Shown here in pieces: positions 45,670 through 56,987 of a DNA stretch of 64,000 bases. The stretch is from positions 930,001 through 994,000 of the forward strand of contig NZ_FZMZ01000005.1 of NCBI RefSeq assembly GCF_900187325.1, in the 5' to 3' direction. Position numbers and translations under genes: made by a program. Source of the DNA: Virgibacillus ndiopensis (lineage in GTDB: Bacteria > Bacillota > Bacilli > Bacillales > Amphibacillaceae). The notes beneath the pieces are model-generated. The model did not search any database, was not told the DNA's origin, and worked only from the letters and a program-made list of their open reading frames with translations. Within the stretch, counting starts at the first letter, position 1; the number at the start of each line of letters is the position of its first letter.

Positions 45670-47430
45670 CTATAAAACGCTCGCATGTCCCTTATATATA
45701 TCGCCTTTTGCTGAATCCATTGTAATGTCTTCTTGGTCGTTTATTAAATCTAAAACATTTTTAACGCCGACAATTACTGGTATACCAAGACTTAATCCTA
45801 CTACAGCGGCATGGGAAGTCAATCCACCTTCTTCAGTAATAATGCCACCAGCTTTTTCAATTGCAGGCATCATATCACGATCGGTACCATATGTTACAAG
45901 AATATCTTCTTCCTCAAGCTTATCAATTGCCTCTTTTGCATTTTTTGCAATTACAGCTTTTCCATAGGCGCTACGTCTTCCGATGCCTTGTCCTTTGGCA
46001 ACAACATCACCAATAACGTGTACTTTCATCAAGTTTGTTGTTCCGCTTTCACCAACAGGAACACCTGCTGTAATAATAACCCTGCTACCGCGTTCAAATA
46101 AACCAGTACTTAGCCCGCGGTCAACAGCAATGTCTAACATTTCATCAGTTGATAATGCCTTTCCACCCATTGCAGCGTGGACTCCCCAAACAAGTGATAA
46201 CTGACGATTTACTCGCTCTGAAAAAGTAACAGCAACAATTGGAGCTTTGGGACGATACTTAGAAATCATACGCGCTGTATGACCACTTTCAGTCGGTGTA
46301 ATTATTGCACTAACAGATAGGTTCATAGCTGTATGTGTAACCGATTGACTAATAGCATCCGTAATGGTCATATCAACTGACTTCGAACGGTTAGTTAAAA
46401 TCATTTTATGATCTAATGCTGTTTCAGCTTTTAATGCAATGTTACTCATTGTTTGTACCGATTCAACAGGATAGTTACCTGCAGCAGTCTCTCCAGATAA
46501 CATGATAGCATCCGTACCGTCAAAAATAGCATTTGCAACATCCGATGCTTCTGCTCTTGTTGGACGTGGATTACGTTGCATCGAATCAAGCATTTGTGTT
46601 GCCGTTATAACTGGTTTACCAGCAGTATTACATTTTTGTATTAATGCTTTTTGCACGAGAGGAACATCTTCTGCGGGTATTTCTACACCCAAATCCCCAC
46701 GTGCAACCATTATGCCATCACTTACTTCAATGATATCATCTATATTGTCTACACCTTCCTGATTTTCAATTTTAGGAATGATTTGAATATGTGTAGCATT
46801 ATTTTTTTCAAGTAATTCTTTTATCTCTAATACATCTGATGGTCTACGTACAAATGATGCCGCTATGAAGTCTATACCTTGTCCAATTCCAAATTCGATA
46901 TCTGCCGCATCTTTCTCTGTTATTCCAGGTAATTTAACTTGAACATTTGGCACGTTGACACCTTTTTTGTTTTTAATTATTCCAGAGTTTAATGCTTTTG
47001 TCTTAAGTTCATTGTTGGTATGGTCAACTTCAACCACTTCAAGCTCTATAAGACCATCATCGAGTAAGATTTTTGAGCCTACATGCACGTCGTTAATTAG
47101 TCCAGGATAAGTTATAGAAAAACGTTCTGCTGTTCCTTCTACTTCATTCATTGAAACATATACGACATTTCCTTGAACTAATTCTGCCTCTCCATCTCTA
47201 AATGACCCAGTTCTTATTTCTGGACCTTTTGTATCTAAAAGAATTGCAACTGTTTTACCAGTATTCTCTGCAGCCTTTCGAATATTTTTAATACGTTGTC
47301 CGTGCTCGTCAAAATCTCCATGGGAAAAATTTAAACGTGCAACATTCATTCCTGACTCAATTAATTTCTCAAGTTTTCCGATTGATTCAGAAGCCGGACC
47401 AATCGTACAAACGATTTTTGTTTTTCTCAT
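45670..47430 (-). CDS. pyk: Pyruvate kinase
   Basis: Pyruvate kinase with the extra C-terminal PEP-utiliser domain, 586 residues (B. subtilis 585). It starts [16 protein letters not shown]. The active-site signature is [17 protein letters not shown]-like with the catalytic lysine (about 213-225), and [12 protein letters not shown] follows. The C-terminal domain includes [17 protein letters not shown], as in phosphohistidine swivel domains but without its own partner. The frame runs 55 codons further upstream into pfkA, but AGGAGG sets the ATG at 47430. It follows pfkA in one operon. Confidence 0.98.
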   Translation of the reverse strand: MRKTKIVCTIGPASESIGKLEKLIESGMNVARLNFSHGDFDEHGQRIKNIRKAAENTGKTVAILLDTKGPEIRTGSFRDGEAELVQGNVVYVSMNEVEGTAERFSITYPGLINDVHVGSKILLDDGLIELEVVEVDHTNNELKTKALNSGIIKNKKGVNVPNVQVKLPGITEKDAADIEFGIGQGIDFIAASFVRRPSDVLEIKELLEKNNATHIQIIPKIENQEGVDNIDDIIEVSDGIMVARGDLGVEIPAEDVPLVQKALIQKCNTAGKPVITATQMLDSMQRNPRPTRAEASDVANAIFDGTDAIMLSGETAAGNYPVESVQTMSNIALKAETALDHKMILTNRSKSVDMTITDAISQSVTHTAMNLSVSAIITPTESGHTARMISKYRPKAPIVAVTFSERVNRQLSLVWGVHAAMGGKALSTDEMLDIAVDRGLSTGLFERGSRVIITAGVPVGESGTTNLMKVHVIGDVVAKGQGIGRRSAYGKAVIAKNAKEAIDKLEEEDILVTYGTDRDMMPAIEKAGGIITEEGGLTSHAAVVGLSLGIPVIVGVKNVLDLINDQEDITMDSAKGDIYKGHASVL

Positions 47431-47461
47431 TACTACTTTCCTCCTACATATACTAGCAAAA

Positions 47462-48448
<987 letters not shown>

Positions 48449-48529
48449 CTATTTAAAGATAATCTCTATGAGCTAAAATATCAATAGATTGCCATTGTTT
48501 AATGTCCTGGCTAACCCTAAAATTAATCA

Positions 48530-48555
48530 AGAGATTGACAAATAAGTCAATCTCT
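48530..48555 (-). terminator. Hairpin between accA and pfkA
   Basis: AGAGATTGAC (48530-48539) and GTCAATCTCT (48546-48555) form a perfect 10-bp stem with a six-base loop. The U tract is weak on either strand. It follows the accA stop by 22 bases and may partially separate accDA from pfkA-pyk. Confidence 0.6.
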
Positions 48556-48577
48556 ATCTACATTGCTTAGAAAAGCA

Positions 48578-49534
48578 TTAATTCTCTTTATAATCACCAA
48601 TTTGCTTATATTTTTCCCATCTTTTTTCAAGTAATTCATCCGTTGAATAGGCTGATAGAGCAGTTAATGATTTTTGTAAAACCTTGTCCATATTTTCAGC
48701 CTGCTCTTTAACATTTTGATGTGCCCCACCTTTGGGTTCAGATATAATACTATCTATTATGCCTAATTCTTTTAAATCATAGGATGTAATTTTCATCGTT
48801 TCTGCTGCTTTTTGTGCCAGATTAGAATCCTTCCACAACAATGCAGCAGCGCCTTCTGGAGATATTACAGAATAGGTTGAGTTTTCTAGCATATGAATGT
48901 GGTCTCCTACACCTAATGCTAAAGCTCCACCACTTCCACCTTCACCAATAACAATACACACGATTGGAACTGTAAGACCTGCCATTTCCATTAGGTTTCT
49001 TGCAATAGCTTCACTTTGACCACGTTCTTCAGCAGCCTTTCCTGGATATGCACCTTTCGTATCAATAAAGCAAACAATAGGTCGGTTAAATTTCTCAGCC
49101 TGCCTCATATGTCTCAATGCTTTACGATACCCTTCCGGATGTGGCATTCCAAAGTTCCTGCGAATATTTTCCTTTGTGTCTTTACCGCGTTGATGACCAA
49201 TAACAGTAATGGGATTGCCTTTATAATAAGCAATACCGGACACAATTGCTTCATCGTCACCATAAAACCGATCACCATGAAATTCGATAAAGTCCGTAAA
49301 CAATTCTTGAATGTAATCTAAAGTAGTAGGTCGCTGTTGATGCCTGGCCATTTGCACACGGTCCCATGGCTTTAAATTACTATAAATATCATCCTCAAGT
49401 GATTCTAATCTTTTTTCCAGTGTATTAATTTCTTCGGACAAATCTATTTCACTGTCTTTGGTGAAACTTTTCAATTCAGCAATTTTTTCTTTTAAATTTA
49501 CAATTGGTTTTTCGAACTCAAGAACCTGTTTCAC
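48578..49534 (-). CDS. accA: Acetyl-CoA carboxylase carboxyltransferase subunit alpha
   Basis: Alpha subunit of the carboxyltransferase, which with AccD transfers CO2 from biotin to acetyl-CoA for fatty acid synthesis. The 318 residues match the family (B. subtilis 325). Key motifs are [29 protein letters not shown] and [15 protein letters not shown]. The start is a GTG (49532-49534) that overlaps the accD stop as GTGA, so the subunits are translationally coupled. Confidence 0.97.
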   Translation of the reverse strand: MKQVLEFEKPIVNLKEKIAELKSFTKDSEIDLSEEINTLEKRLESLEDDIYSNLKPWDRVQMARHQQRPTTLDYIQELFTDFIEFHGDRFYGDDEAIVSGIAYYKGNPITVIGHQRGKDTKENIRRNFGMPHPEGYRKALRHMRQAEKFNRPIVCFIDTKGAYPGKAAEERGQSEAIARNLMEMAGLTVPIVCIVIGEGGSGGALALGVGDHIHMLENSTYSVISPEGAAALLWKDSNLAQKAAETMKITSYDLKELGIIDSIISEPKGGAHQNVKEQAENMDKVLQKSLTALSAYSTDELLEKRWEKYKQIGDYKEN

Positions 49535-50385
49535 GCATGTTCCCCGCCCTTCTTGTGCATCTCAAGTAAAGTTGTTAAAAGTTGTTTTAAATCATGACGG
49601 TTAACTACTTGATCTAATTGACCATGTTTTAAGAGAAATTCTGCTGTTTGGAAATCATCAGGGAGCTTTTCTCGAATAGTTTGTTCGATTATACGTTGAC
49701 CCGCAAAACCAATTAAAGCACCCGGCTCTGCAAAATTATAATCACCTAACGAGGCAAAGCTAGCAGAAACACCACCAGTAGTTGGATGGGTCATAATAGA
49801 AATCATTAGCCCTCCTGCTTCACTAAACCGTTTAATGGCGACAGACGTCTTCGTCATTTGCATTAAACTTAATACACCTTCCTGCATTCTAGCCCCCCCA
49901 GAAGCAGTGAAGATAATAAATGGTAACGATTCATTTTGTGCATTTACAATTGCCCGTGCAATTTTTTCGCCCATTGCAGAACCCATGCTCCCCATTCTAA
50001 AGCTAGCATCCATTACACTAAAAGCCGTTTCCTGTCCATCAATCATACCTTTACCTGTTACTACACCTTCATTCAATCCTGTTTTCTTACGATCCTTGTC
50101 TATTTTTTCTTCATATCCAGGAAATTCTAAAGGATTACTTGAGGTAAGCTGTTCGTCCCACTCTTTAAAGGTACCTTCGTCAAAAAGACTTTCAATTCGC
50201 TCACGAGCATTTAATTGATGATGGTATCCGCAGTTTGGACAGACATATATATTCTTTTTCATTTCCTTACGATAATAAATTTTATGACATCCATTACATT
50301 TCATCATTAATCCTTCTGGAACATCCAATTTAGATTGTTCACTTGGAATGGAAGCATATTTCTTTTTCTTGCCAAACTTAAGCAA
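49531..50385 (-). CDS. accD: Acetyl-CoA carboxylase carboxyltransferase subunit beta
   Basis: Beta subunit of the carboxyltransferase, with an N-terminal zinc finger: CNGC and CPNC near residues 30 and 49. The crotonase-like core has [10 protein letters not shown] and [13 protein letters not shown]. The frame is open a further 18 codons upstream, but the strong AAGGAGG seven bases before a TTG at 50385 sets the start ([17 protein letters not shown], as in B. subtilis MLKDLF...). Length is 284 (B. subtilis 290). It is upstream of accA and downstream of the GntR regulator. I looked for a FapR-type site and found none. Confidence 0.96.
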   Translation of the reverse strand: MLKFGKKKKYASIPSEQSKLDVPEGLMMKCNGCHKIYYRKEMKKNIYVCPNCGYHHQLNARERIESLFDEGTFKEWDEQLTSSNPLEFPGYEEKIDKDRKKTGLNEGVVTGKGMIDGQETAFSVMDASFRMGSMGSAMGEKIARAIVNAQNESLPFIIFTASGGARMQEGVLSLMQMTKTSVAIKRFSEAGGLMISIMTHPTTGGVSASFASLGDYNFAEPGALIGFAGQRIIEQTIREKLPDDFQTAEFLLKHGQLDQVVNRHDLKQLLTTLLEMHKKGGEHA

Positions 50386-50541
50386 GGTAATTCCTCCTTT
50401 TTCAAAAACCAGAACCAAGAAATGTGTACATCTACTCATTATTTATACATTACTATATTTCACTATAACGATAATGAAATAAAAAAGGTGTCAAAAATAG
50501 TCGAGATAAAAAATTATAATAATTGCAAAACAAATTCTCAA

Positions 50542-51156
50542 CTAATTTGAATACTTATGAAATAAAGGTTCTATTAAATCATACGCTTTTGCTTTATATA
50601 ACGAAACAAGTTCACGATAAAATGCATTATGAAAATTAAGTACTTGTATGGTATTAGAGAACTCTTCCAACAACATCCAAATTCTTGCAAGCAAGAGGTT
50701 GTCGGTTTTTTTTACTAAACAATTGAAAAACGTACGATGAATTTGTGCCGTCTCAGCAGTTTGATTTTGTACTATTTCATCCAATTCAGCAATTTCTTTT
50801 TCGGTTAAGCTGGAAAAAGCTATTTTTGCTGCTTCCTTTTCAATTATTCTTTTAACCAGTATAATATCATTTTTCGTTTTATTTTCTTGCAATATAAACG
50901 ATGCTAACAGGTCAACGGTTTGGTAAGAACGATAGGTACTTAAGAAAGTCCCTTCACCATGCCTCGTTTCAATTAATCCTAACAATTCTATTGCTCGCAA
51001 AGCTTCTCGAATAGAGGATCTACCTGCTTGCAGTTTTTCTGATAATTCTCGTTCAGATGGTAGTTTGTCACCTGGTTCTAAATCATGATTCTCTATAAAT
51101 TTGCGAATTTCGTGCAGTACTTCCTGGTATACTTTTTGTTTAGGCGTCATCGACAC
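50542..51156 (-). CDS. FadR-family GntR transcriptional regulator
   Basis: A 204-residue GntR-type regulator of the FadR/FCD subfamily. The winged helix covers residues 7-75 with the typical LEPGDKLPSERELSEKLQAGR and SSIREALRAIELLGLIETRHG. The C-terminal FCD effector domain is short, and where relatives have F-H in the metal-binding helix it has TFFNCLVKKTDN, so at least one metal-binding His is missing. It sits between ytsJ and accDA on the same strand, 18 bases after ytsJ. A palindrome of the FadR-family type lies at 52459-52471 in front of ytsJ, suggesting autoregulation. It probably links malate/pyruvate flow to fatty acid synthesis. Confidence 0.88.
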   Translation of the reverse strand: MSMTPKQKVYQEVLHEIRKFIENHDLEPGDKLPSERELSEKLQAGRSSIREALRAIELLGLIETRHGEGTFLSTYRSYQTVDLLASFILQENKTKNDIILVKRIIEKEAAKIAFSSLTEKEIAELDEIVQNQTAETAQIHRTFFNCLVKKTDNLLLARIWMLLEEFSNTIQVLNFHNAFYRELVSLYKAKAYDLIEPLFHKYSN

Positions 51157-51173
51157 TAGCCTAAATTCACTCC

Positions 51174-52412
51174 TTAATCAGCTTTGATTTGTGTTAAGCT
51201 TCTAGTTTTTTCAGCAATTTCTTTAGGATCAACTTGAATTCTAGCCACACCAGACTCCATAGCGGCTTTCGCAACACTAGAAGCTACTAAAGGAGCAACC
51301 CGAGAATCAAACGGGGCAGGAATAACATAATCTTCATTTAACTCATCATCCCTGATTAACGATGCAATTGCTTCAGCTGCAGCTATTTTCATTCTCTCAT
51401 TAATTCTTGTAGCACGTACATCTAATGCACCACGGAAGATTCCAGGAAAAGCTAACACATTATTAACCTGATTTGGAAAATCAGATCTCCCAGTTCCAAT
51501 AACCTTTGCACCAGCCGCTTTTGCATCTTCTGGCATAATTTCAGGATCAGGATTTGCCATCGCAAATATGATCGGATCATCGTTCATTTGCTTGACCATA
51601 TCCTGTGTTAGCAGTCCTCCAACAGATACACCAATAAATACATCTGCACCTTCTAGCACTTCTTCTAATTTACCTTCTTTTTTGTCCTTATTCGTCATTT
51701 TTGCTACTCTATCCTTCACATCATTCATCCCGTATGATCTACCTTCAAAAATAGCCCCTTTTGAATCACACATAATCATATCACGTACTCCGAAGTTATA
51801 TAGCAACTTAATAATAGCGATTCCAGCTGCACCAGCACCGTTCGCTACTACTTTAATATCCGAGAATGATTTGCCTACTAATTTTAAAGCATTAATCAAT
51901 CCAGCAATCGTTACAATTGCCGTTCCATGTTGATCATCATGAAATATAGGTATATTTGTCTCTTTTTTCAGCCTCTCCTCAATAATAAAACAATTTGGAG
52001 CAGCAATATCTTCTAAATTTACACCACCAAATGTCGGCTCCATTAATTTTACAGTTTGGACAATTTCATCGACCTCATGGGTTGCCAAACAAATAGGGAA
52101 TGAATCAACACCCGCAAAACTTTTAAATAAAACAGACTTTCCTTCCATAACAGGTAAAGCTGCCTCTGGACCAATATTACCAAGCCCTAGAACAGCCGAT
52201 CCATCACTTACAACAGCAACCATATTGCCTTTCATTGTATAGTCATATACTGTTTCTTTACGATCATAAATTTCTTTACATGGCTCTGCCACACCAGGTG
52301 AGTACGCTAAACTTAAATCTTTGGCATTACGTACTGGTACCTTGGATTGTGTCGTTAGTTTCCCTTTATTCACTTTATGCATATGTAGTGCTTCGTCCCT
52401 TAAATTAGACAC
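51174..52412 (-). CDS. ytsJ: NAD(P)-dependent malic enzyme
   Basis: Malic enzyme of the short bacterial type, 412 residues (B. subtilis YtsJ 410), converting malate to pyruvate and reduced cofactor. Motifs are SLAYSPGVAEPCKEIYD (about 31-47), HDDQHGTAIVTIAGLINAL (about 157), the Rossmann region VVANGAGAAGIAI (about 187), and the late FALANPDPEIMPE-like stretch FAMANPDPEIMPEDA. The start is a GTG at 52412 after GGAG. YtsJ is the main NADP-linked malic enzyme of B. subtilis. Its promoter contains a FadR-type palindrome, and the regulator gene follows it. Confidence 0.96.
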   Translation of the reverse strand: MSNLRDEALHMHKVNKGKLTTQSKVPVRNAKDLSLAYSPGVAEPCKEIYDRKETVYDYTMKGNMVAVVSDGSAVLGLGNIGPEAALPVMEGKSVLFKSFAGVDSFPICLATHEVDEIVQTVKLMEPTFGGVNLEDIAAPNCFIIEERLKKETNIPIFHDDQHGTAIVTIAGLINALKLVGKSFSDIKVVANGAGAAGIAIIKLLYNFGVRDMIMCDSKGAIFEGRSYGMNDVKDRVAKMTNKDKKEGKLEEVLEGADVFIGVSVGGLLTQDMVKQMNDDPIIFAMANPDPEIMPEDAKAAGAKVIGTGRSDFPNQVNNVLAFPGIFRGALDVRATRINERMKIAAAEAIASLIRDDELNEDYVIPAPFDSRVAPLVASSVAKAAMESGVARIQVDPKEIAEKTRSLTQIKAD

Positions 52413-52458
52413 AGTTTATTCGCTCCTTTAGGCAGTATTTAGTAACTTCTTTTATAAA

Positions 52459-52471
52459 GTGGTCAGACCAC
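52459..52471 (-). promoter_or_regulatory. FadR/GntR-type operator palindrome upstream of ytsJ
   Basis: GTGGTCAGACCAC is a near-perfect palindrome with the TGGT-N3-ACCA core typical of FadR-subfamily operators. It lies just downstream of the predicted transcription start (about 52482), 47 bases before ytsJ. Binding there would block transcription of ytsJ and the regulator gene after it. Confidence 0.7.
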
Positions 52472-52488
52472 CTCTACTTAACTATTCA

Positions 52489-52516
52489 ATTATAACAGAT
52501 GGCAAGTGTGTGTAAA
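52489..52516 (-). promoter_or_regulatory. Sigma-A promoter of ytsJ
   Basis: Minus strand -35 TTTACA (52511-52516), 16-base spacer, -10 TATAAT (52489-52494). It is immediately upstream of the palindrome at 52459. Confidence 0.75.
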
Positions 52517-52531
52517 GCATTCCATCCAGTT

Positions 52532-55500
52532 CTATTTTTCTAATACTACGTTTTTCTCACCAAAAAGTTTTCGTAAAACCTGTAAACATGATTGGTTTGG
52601 ATTTATTAAAAAATCACTTGATAATTGGTACGTTTTCTTTGTTACTTCATAATACATAATGATCGAAGTACTTCCAGGATAGTCATCTTTAATGTGCTTC
52701 ACATTATTTAATGCATGTTCACTCTTCTGTTCAGTTACTTTGATAAATAACCGTCGATTTTGACTTTGTTCCCATTCTTTTTCATCAAATATGGAAATCT
52801 CTGATAACAGCCATTGAATTCGATTATTTCTTGATTCTATCTTACCTTTAACTAAAACAATCGTTTCCTCACTTAAAAAACGATGAGATTCTCGATATAA
52901 TTCAGGGAATATAACAGCTTCCATATCATCCGTTTCATCCCCAATCGTTACAAATGCCATAGGGTCTCCACGTTTTGTGCGGATATTTTTAATAGACTGA
53001 ATGATTACTGCACTTTTATTATTCCTTTGACCAACATTTTTTCGGGCATCAAGCATCGTGATAAATCCATTTTGTTCTAATGATGTTCGGTAAGACCTTA
53101 ATGGATGGCTAGATACATATATGCCAAGAAGCTCTTTCTCATCAACTAACTTTTTCATTAGGCTAAAGTCAGCAATATCCACATAATTTGCTTCTATATC
53201 CAGTTGATCTTGAAAGAAGGATTGCTGGTCTGTAAATTCACGAAATAGCTCACCTTGTTCAATCGCTTGATCGATGGAGGCTAGTAAACTAGCTCTGTTT
53301 GTGAACGTGTCATCAAATGCACCTGCCATGATCAGATTTTCCAAAACTGGTCGATTGATGATCTTTAAGGAAACACGAAGACAAAAATTGAATATATTCT
53401 TAAATGGTCCCGCTTTCCTTACCTTTATAATCTCTTTAACAACTTGATTTCCAATTCCTTTAATCGATAAAAGCCCCATTCGAATAGCATTGTTCTCGAC
53501 TGAAAATTTCCCGAAGCTTTTATTTATTGATGGTGGGTACACAGTAATATCAAGCTCTTTTGCTTCTTTTATATACAACTGAATTTTTTCTTGTTGATTA
53601 ATAAAAGAGCTCATTAATTCTGCGAAAAAACAGACTGGATAATGTGCTTTTAAATAAGCTAGCTGATATGAAATCATACTATATGCAACTGCATGACTTC
53701 GATTGAATCCGTAGTTTGAAAATTTAACAATCCATGTAAAGATTTCATCAGCGACTTGTTGATTATAACCCCGCTTCAAGCAACCTTGAATAAACGCTTC
53801 CCTTTGTTCATCCATTACCCCTTCTAGTTTTTTACTTACGGCTCTTCTCAATATGTCTGCCTTCCCTAAAGAAAATCCAGCAAATTTATTAGCAATTTGC
53901 ATTATCTGCTCTTGGTAGACAAGTACTCCATACGTTCTCTCTAAAATCGGTGCTAAATCAGGATGTGGATATGTTACTTTTTCTCTACCATGCTTCCTCG
54001 CAATATAAGTTGGGATGTATTCCATTGGACCTGGTCTATATAAAGCATTAACAGCAACAATATCCTCCAGTGAAGTTGGTTTTAGTCTTGTTAATACTTG
54101 CTTCATACCTTGAGATTCTAACTGAAATACCCCATTTGTTTTGCCTTTTTGTAATAAATCAAACGTTTTTACATCGTTTTTAGGTATGTCCTTCAACAAT
54201 AATTTTTTGCCTGTTGTAAATCCGATTGTTTTCATGATTTTTTCCTGCAATGTTAAATTACGTAATCCCAAAAAGTCAATTTTTAACAATCCAATAGCTT
54301 CAAGATCGTTCATTGAAAATTGGGTTAGATTTGTTTCATTCGTACCAATAGTTAATGGAACATGATCGACGAGCGGCTTATCACTAATAACGACACCAGC
54401 TGCGTGTGTTGAAACATGTCTTGGCAATCCTTCCAACTTGGTTGCCACCGCGAATAAAGTTTTTAGTGTCTCGGATTGTATAATATATTCTTTTAACTCA
54501 TTCGATTCTCTTACATATTCAACAATCGATTTATGTGCCTGTACAGGAATTTCTTTTAATATAAAATTAGCATCTTGTTTATTGATGCCCATTGTCTTAA
54601 TCAATTCTCTAAGCACGGACCGTGTGGCAAAAGTTCCAAATGTAATGATTTGCGCCACATGCTCCTGACCATATTTATCCCTAACATATTCAATCACCTC
54701 ATCCCTTCGATGATCAGAAAAGTCAATATCAATATCAGGCATCGTAATTCGCTCTGGATTTAAAAATCGTTCAAATAATAAATCGAATTTAATTGGATCT
54801 ACTTCGGTTATGCCGAGAACATAAGCAACCAGTGAACCTGCTGCAGACCCTCTTCCAGGGCCAACTAAAATGCTATTATCCTTTGCATACTGAATAAAAT
54901 CCCATACGATTAAAAAATAGTCACTAAATTGCATGGACTTAATAACATCCAGTTCGTATTTCAACCGATCAGATACTTCTTTTGTTATTTTGGTATCTAT
55001 TTGTTCTATCTTGCTCCAGCACATTTTTTCCAGGTATTCATGTGCATCCATATGCTCTGGAACTGGGTATGATGGAAGCATTCGTTCATTAAAGTCAAAA
55101 GTTATAGCACACTTTTCCTGGATCCGTTGCGTTTCTTCGATAACCGCTGGCCAAAATGAATGAAACAATTTATTCATTTCGTCAATTGATCGTAAATGTC
55201 GATGTTTGACAGATGAATTCTTCTGGTCTAATGTCCAACGCTTTCCTTCCTTCATGGCCGTTAAACAGTCAAAAGCTATGTCATCATTCTCATTTACGTA
55301 ACGAACATCATTAATAGCAACAACAGGTATTTGATAATGATCGTGAAATGATTTTAACGATTCCTGTATTTTCCCATCATTAACTAAACCATGGTCTTGA
55401 ATGCCAATATAGAAATCATTATCAGCAAACATTTCTTTCCATCGAATACTATATTCGTAAACCTTATTGTGATCGTCTGACAGCAGCGATGATTCAATTG

Positions 55501-55885
55501 TTTGATTATATGCAGGAAAAATACCAATAAGATTTGAAGTATACCTACTAAGCTCTTCCCTGCCTATCGCATCAATATTATTTATGTGGATATGAGTACT
55601 TAATTTTACAAGTTGGTCGTACCCTGTATTATTTTTTGCTAACAAAATACAAGTTTCATTATTGGTATCTTCATCTGATAAATGAACAACCATTCCGATA
55701 ATAGGCTTTATTCCATAGGCGGTACATGCTTTGTAAAATGGAATTACCCCATACAATACATGATCATCCGTAAGAGCAATTGCGTTGAATTGGCGTTCGC
55801 TGGCTTTTTTCACCAATTTATCTATCGTAATTGTACTATTCATCAAACTATAGCCACTTCTAACTTGCAAGTGTGTAAACGACAT
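52532..55885 (-). CDS. dnaE: DNA polymerase III subunit alpha DnaE
   Basis: DnaE, the second replicative polymerase of Bacillaceae, which extends primers before PolC takes over. It has 1117 residues (B. subtilis 1115). An N-terminal PHP domain starts FTHLQVRSGYSLM. The polymerase core includes GPGRGSAAGSLVAYVLGIT and the catalytic PDIDIDFSDHRRDEV. A helix-hairpin-helix and an OB fold are near the C-terminus (about 980-1060). The frame opens 20 codons further upstream, but the GAAGGA ribosome site sets the ATG at 55885. It is divergent from ytrH. Confidence 0.98.
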   Translation of the reverse strand: MSFTHLQVRSGYSLMNSTITIDKLVKKASERQFNAIALTDDHVLYGVIPFYKACTAYGIKPIIGMVVHLSDEDTNNETCILLAKNNTGYDQLVKLSTHIHINNIDAIGREELSRYTSNLIGIFPAYNQTIESSLLSDDHNKVYEYSIRWKEMFADNDFYIGIQDHGLVNDGKIQESLKSFHDHYQIPVVAINDVRYVNENDDIAFDCLTAMKEGKRWTLDQKNSSVKHRHLRSIDEMNKLFHSFWPAVIEETQRIQEKCAITFDFNERMLPSYPVPEHMDAHEYLEKMCWSKIEQIDTKITKEVSDRLKYELDVIKSMQFSDYFLIVWDFIQYAKDNSILVGPGRGSAAGSLVAYVLGITEVDPIKFDLLFERFLNPERITMPDIDIDFSDHRRDEVIEYVRDKYGQEHVAQIITFGTFATRSVLRELIKTMGINKQDANFILKEIPVQAHKSIVEYVRESNELKEYIIQSETLKTLFAVATKLEGLPRHVSTHAAGVVISDKPLVDHVPLTIGTNETNLTQFSMNDLEAIGLLKIDFLGLRNLTLQEKIMKTIGFTTGKKLLLKDIPKNDVKTFDLLQKGKTNGVFQLESQGMKQVLTRLKPTSLEDIVAVNALYRPGPMEYIPTYIARKHGREKVTYPHPDLAPILERTYGVLVYQEQIMQIANKFAGFSLGKADILRRAVSKKLEGVMDEQREAFIQGCLKRGYNQQVADEIFTWIVKFSNYGFNRSHAVAYSMISYQLAYLKAHYPVCFFAELMSSFINQQEKIQLYIKEAKELDITVYPPSINKSFGKFSVENNAIRMGLLSIKGIGNQVVKEIIKVRKAGPFKNIFNFCLRVSLKIINRPVLENLIMAGAFDDTFTNRASLLASIDQAIEQGELFREFTDQQSFFQDQLDIEANYVDIADFSLMKKLVDEKELLGIYVSSHPLRSYRTSLEQNGFITMLDARKNVGQRNNKSAVIIQSIKNIRTKRGDPMAFVTIGDETDDMEAVIFPELYRESHRFLSEETIVLVKGKIESRNNRIQWLLSEISIFDEKEWEQSQNRRLFIKVTEQKSEHALNNVKHIKDDYPGSTSIIMYYEVTKKTYQLSSDFLINPNQSCLQVLRKLFGEKNVVLEK

Positions 55886-55968
55886 ACTATCCCGTCCTTC
55901 TGTTTCTCTATCTCTTATTATAGCTAATCTATCAAAGGGATGCATTCATTAGAATCCAACTCAGTACA

Positions 55969-55997
55969 TCATATCTTGTCCTCCCTAAACATACAAT
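55969..55997 (+). promoter_or_regulatory. Sigma-E type sporulation promoter of ytrHI
   Basis: TCATATC (55969-55975), 14-base spacer, CATACAAT (55990-55997). This fits the sigma-E pattern (KMATATT, N14, CATACAHT) except for one -35 base. The start is about 33 bases before ytrH. ytrH and ytrI are sigma-E-dependent in B. subtilis. Confidence 0.75.
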
Positions 55998-56030
55998 GTA
56001 AGGAGAATACCTCGTAGGGGAGAAAACTTT

Positions 56031-56360
56031 ATGGAAGAACGATTTTTTGTAACATTTATTCATTGTTATTTCATTGCGTTTGGTGTAATTATTGGTGGAG
56101 CAATTATAGGAAGCATCGGTTCTTTTGCAACTGGTGATGCACCATTAACAGCTATGGGAAGAATTGCAAAGAGCCTTCGAATATGGGCTATAGTTGCTGC
56201 AATTGGTGGAACATTCGATACCATTGCCGAATTTGAAAAAAGCTTGGATGGTCAAGCAATTGATATCTTTAAACAACTATTAATTATTTTATCAGCTATG
56301 GGCGGAGTTAAAACGGCAATTGTTTTAATTAGTTGGTTTATTCAAGAGGATGTGACCTAA
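56031..56360 (+). CDS. ytrH: Sporulation membrane protein YtrH
   Basis: A 109-residue membrane protein of the YtrH family, needed for efficient sporulation in B. subtilis and made in the mother cell. Helices lie around residues 11-34, 52-70 and 82-102, and the conserved GGAIIGSIGSFATGDAPLTA lies in the first half. It overlaps ytrI by one base (TAATG), and the sigma-E type promoter lies upstream. Confidence 0.92.
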   Translation: MEERFFVTFIHCYFIAFGVIIGGAIIGSIGSFATGDAPLTAMGRIAKSLRIWAIVAAIGGTFDTIAEFEKSLDGQAIDIFKQLLIILSAMGGVKTAIVLISWFIQEDVT

Positions 56361-56857
56361 TGCATATCCCTCCATATCATAAAAAAGAAAGCTGGCAGAG
56401 GTTCTTTGTAGGAGCATTGATTGGAGCAGTAATTGCTTATTGCATCGTAATGTATATGTACGGTTCGATGTATGAGAAATTGTTTGGAGAAAACCTTAAT
56501 TTACAGTCAAAAATTACTGAACTAAAAAATCAGAATGAAGCATTAAAAGATTTGGACGAAAAATCCAAAGAAGAAATGACTGTGGAAAAGATTGAAATCG
56601 ATATTATAAATAATAAAGATGAAGAACTACATATGGATCTATTAATGAAACAACAATTAGAGGAACTAATTAAAGAAGAAATAAAGCAAATTGTTGGACA
56701 GAGCGTCTCAACAATAGCCGATAGTGATAAGCTTTTGGAATCAACAATTGAAAACAAGGAGATTTCGATTGATGAATTAACCTATTCTTTCGTAGTAAAA
56801 AAAATGGTCGTAACAAAAAACGTAAAAATAGAAGTTGAGGCAGAGGTCTCTAACTAA
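56360..56857 (+). CDS. ytrI: Sporulation membrane protein YtrI
   Basis: A 165-residue protein with one membrane helix (about residues 18-38) and a highly charged, Lys/Glu-rich helical outer or cytoplasmic region. The N-terminus HIPPYHKKESWQRFFVGALI matches YtrI. The ATG at 56360 was chosen over an earlier open frame (9 codons more) because it overlaps the ytrH stop and follows GAGGATG. Length is similar to B. subtilis YtrI (167). Its function in sporulation is unknown. Confidence 0.9.
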   Translation: MHIPPYHKKESWQRFFVGALIGAVIAYCIVMYMYGSMYEKLFGENLNLQSKITELKNQNEALKDLDEKSKEEMTVEKIEIDIINNKDEELHMDLLMKQQLEELIKEEIKQIVGQSVSTIADSDKLLESTIENKEISIDELTYSFVVKKMVVTKNVKIEVEAEVSN

Positions 56858-56987
56858 ACGTGAACATTTTATGAAATTTTCAAAAATCTATAGCAAAAAT
56901 GAAATAAATTTTATAAAATAAAATTATACAAGGTAACTTTAACTTACACTTTCATATACTATTTTTGTTGAAAGGAGTGGAGTTCAT

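Noticed and set aside
49835-50218. 127-codon plus-strand frame inside accD
   Set aside because: Antisense shadow of accD codon structure; no start signal.
50386-50541. FapR operator search upstream of accD
   Set aside because: No TTAGTACC-type palindrome was found, so no FapR control is claimed.
56945-56961. CATATACTA as a sigma-K or sigma-E -10 box for the 56988 gene
   Set aside because: No -35 sequence at the correct spacing; kept only as a remark.
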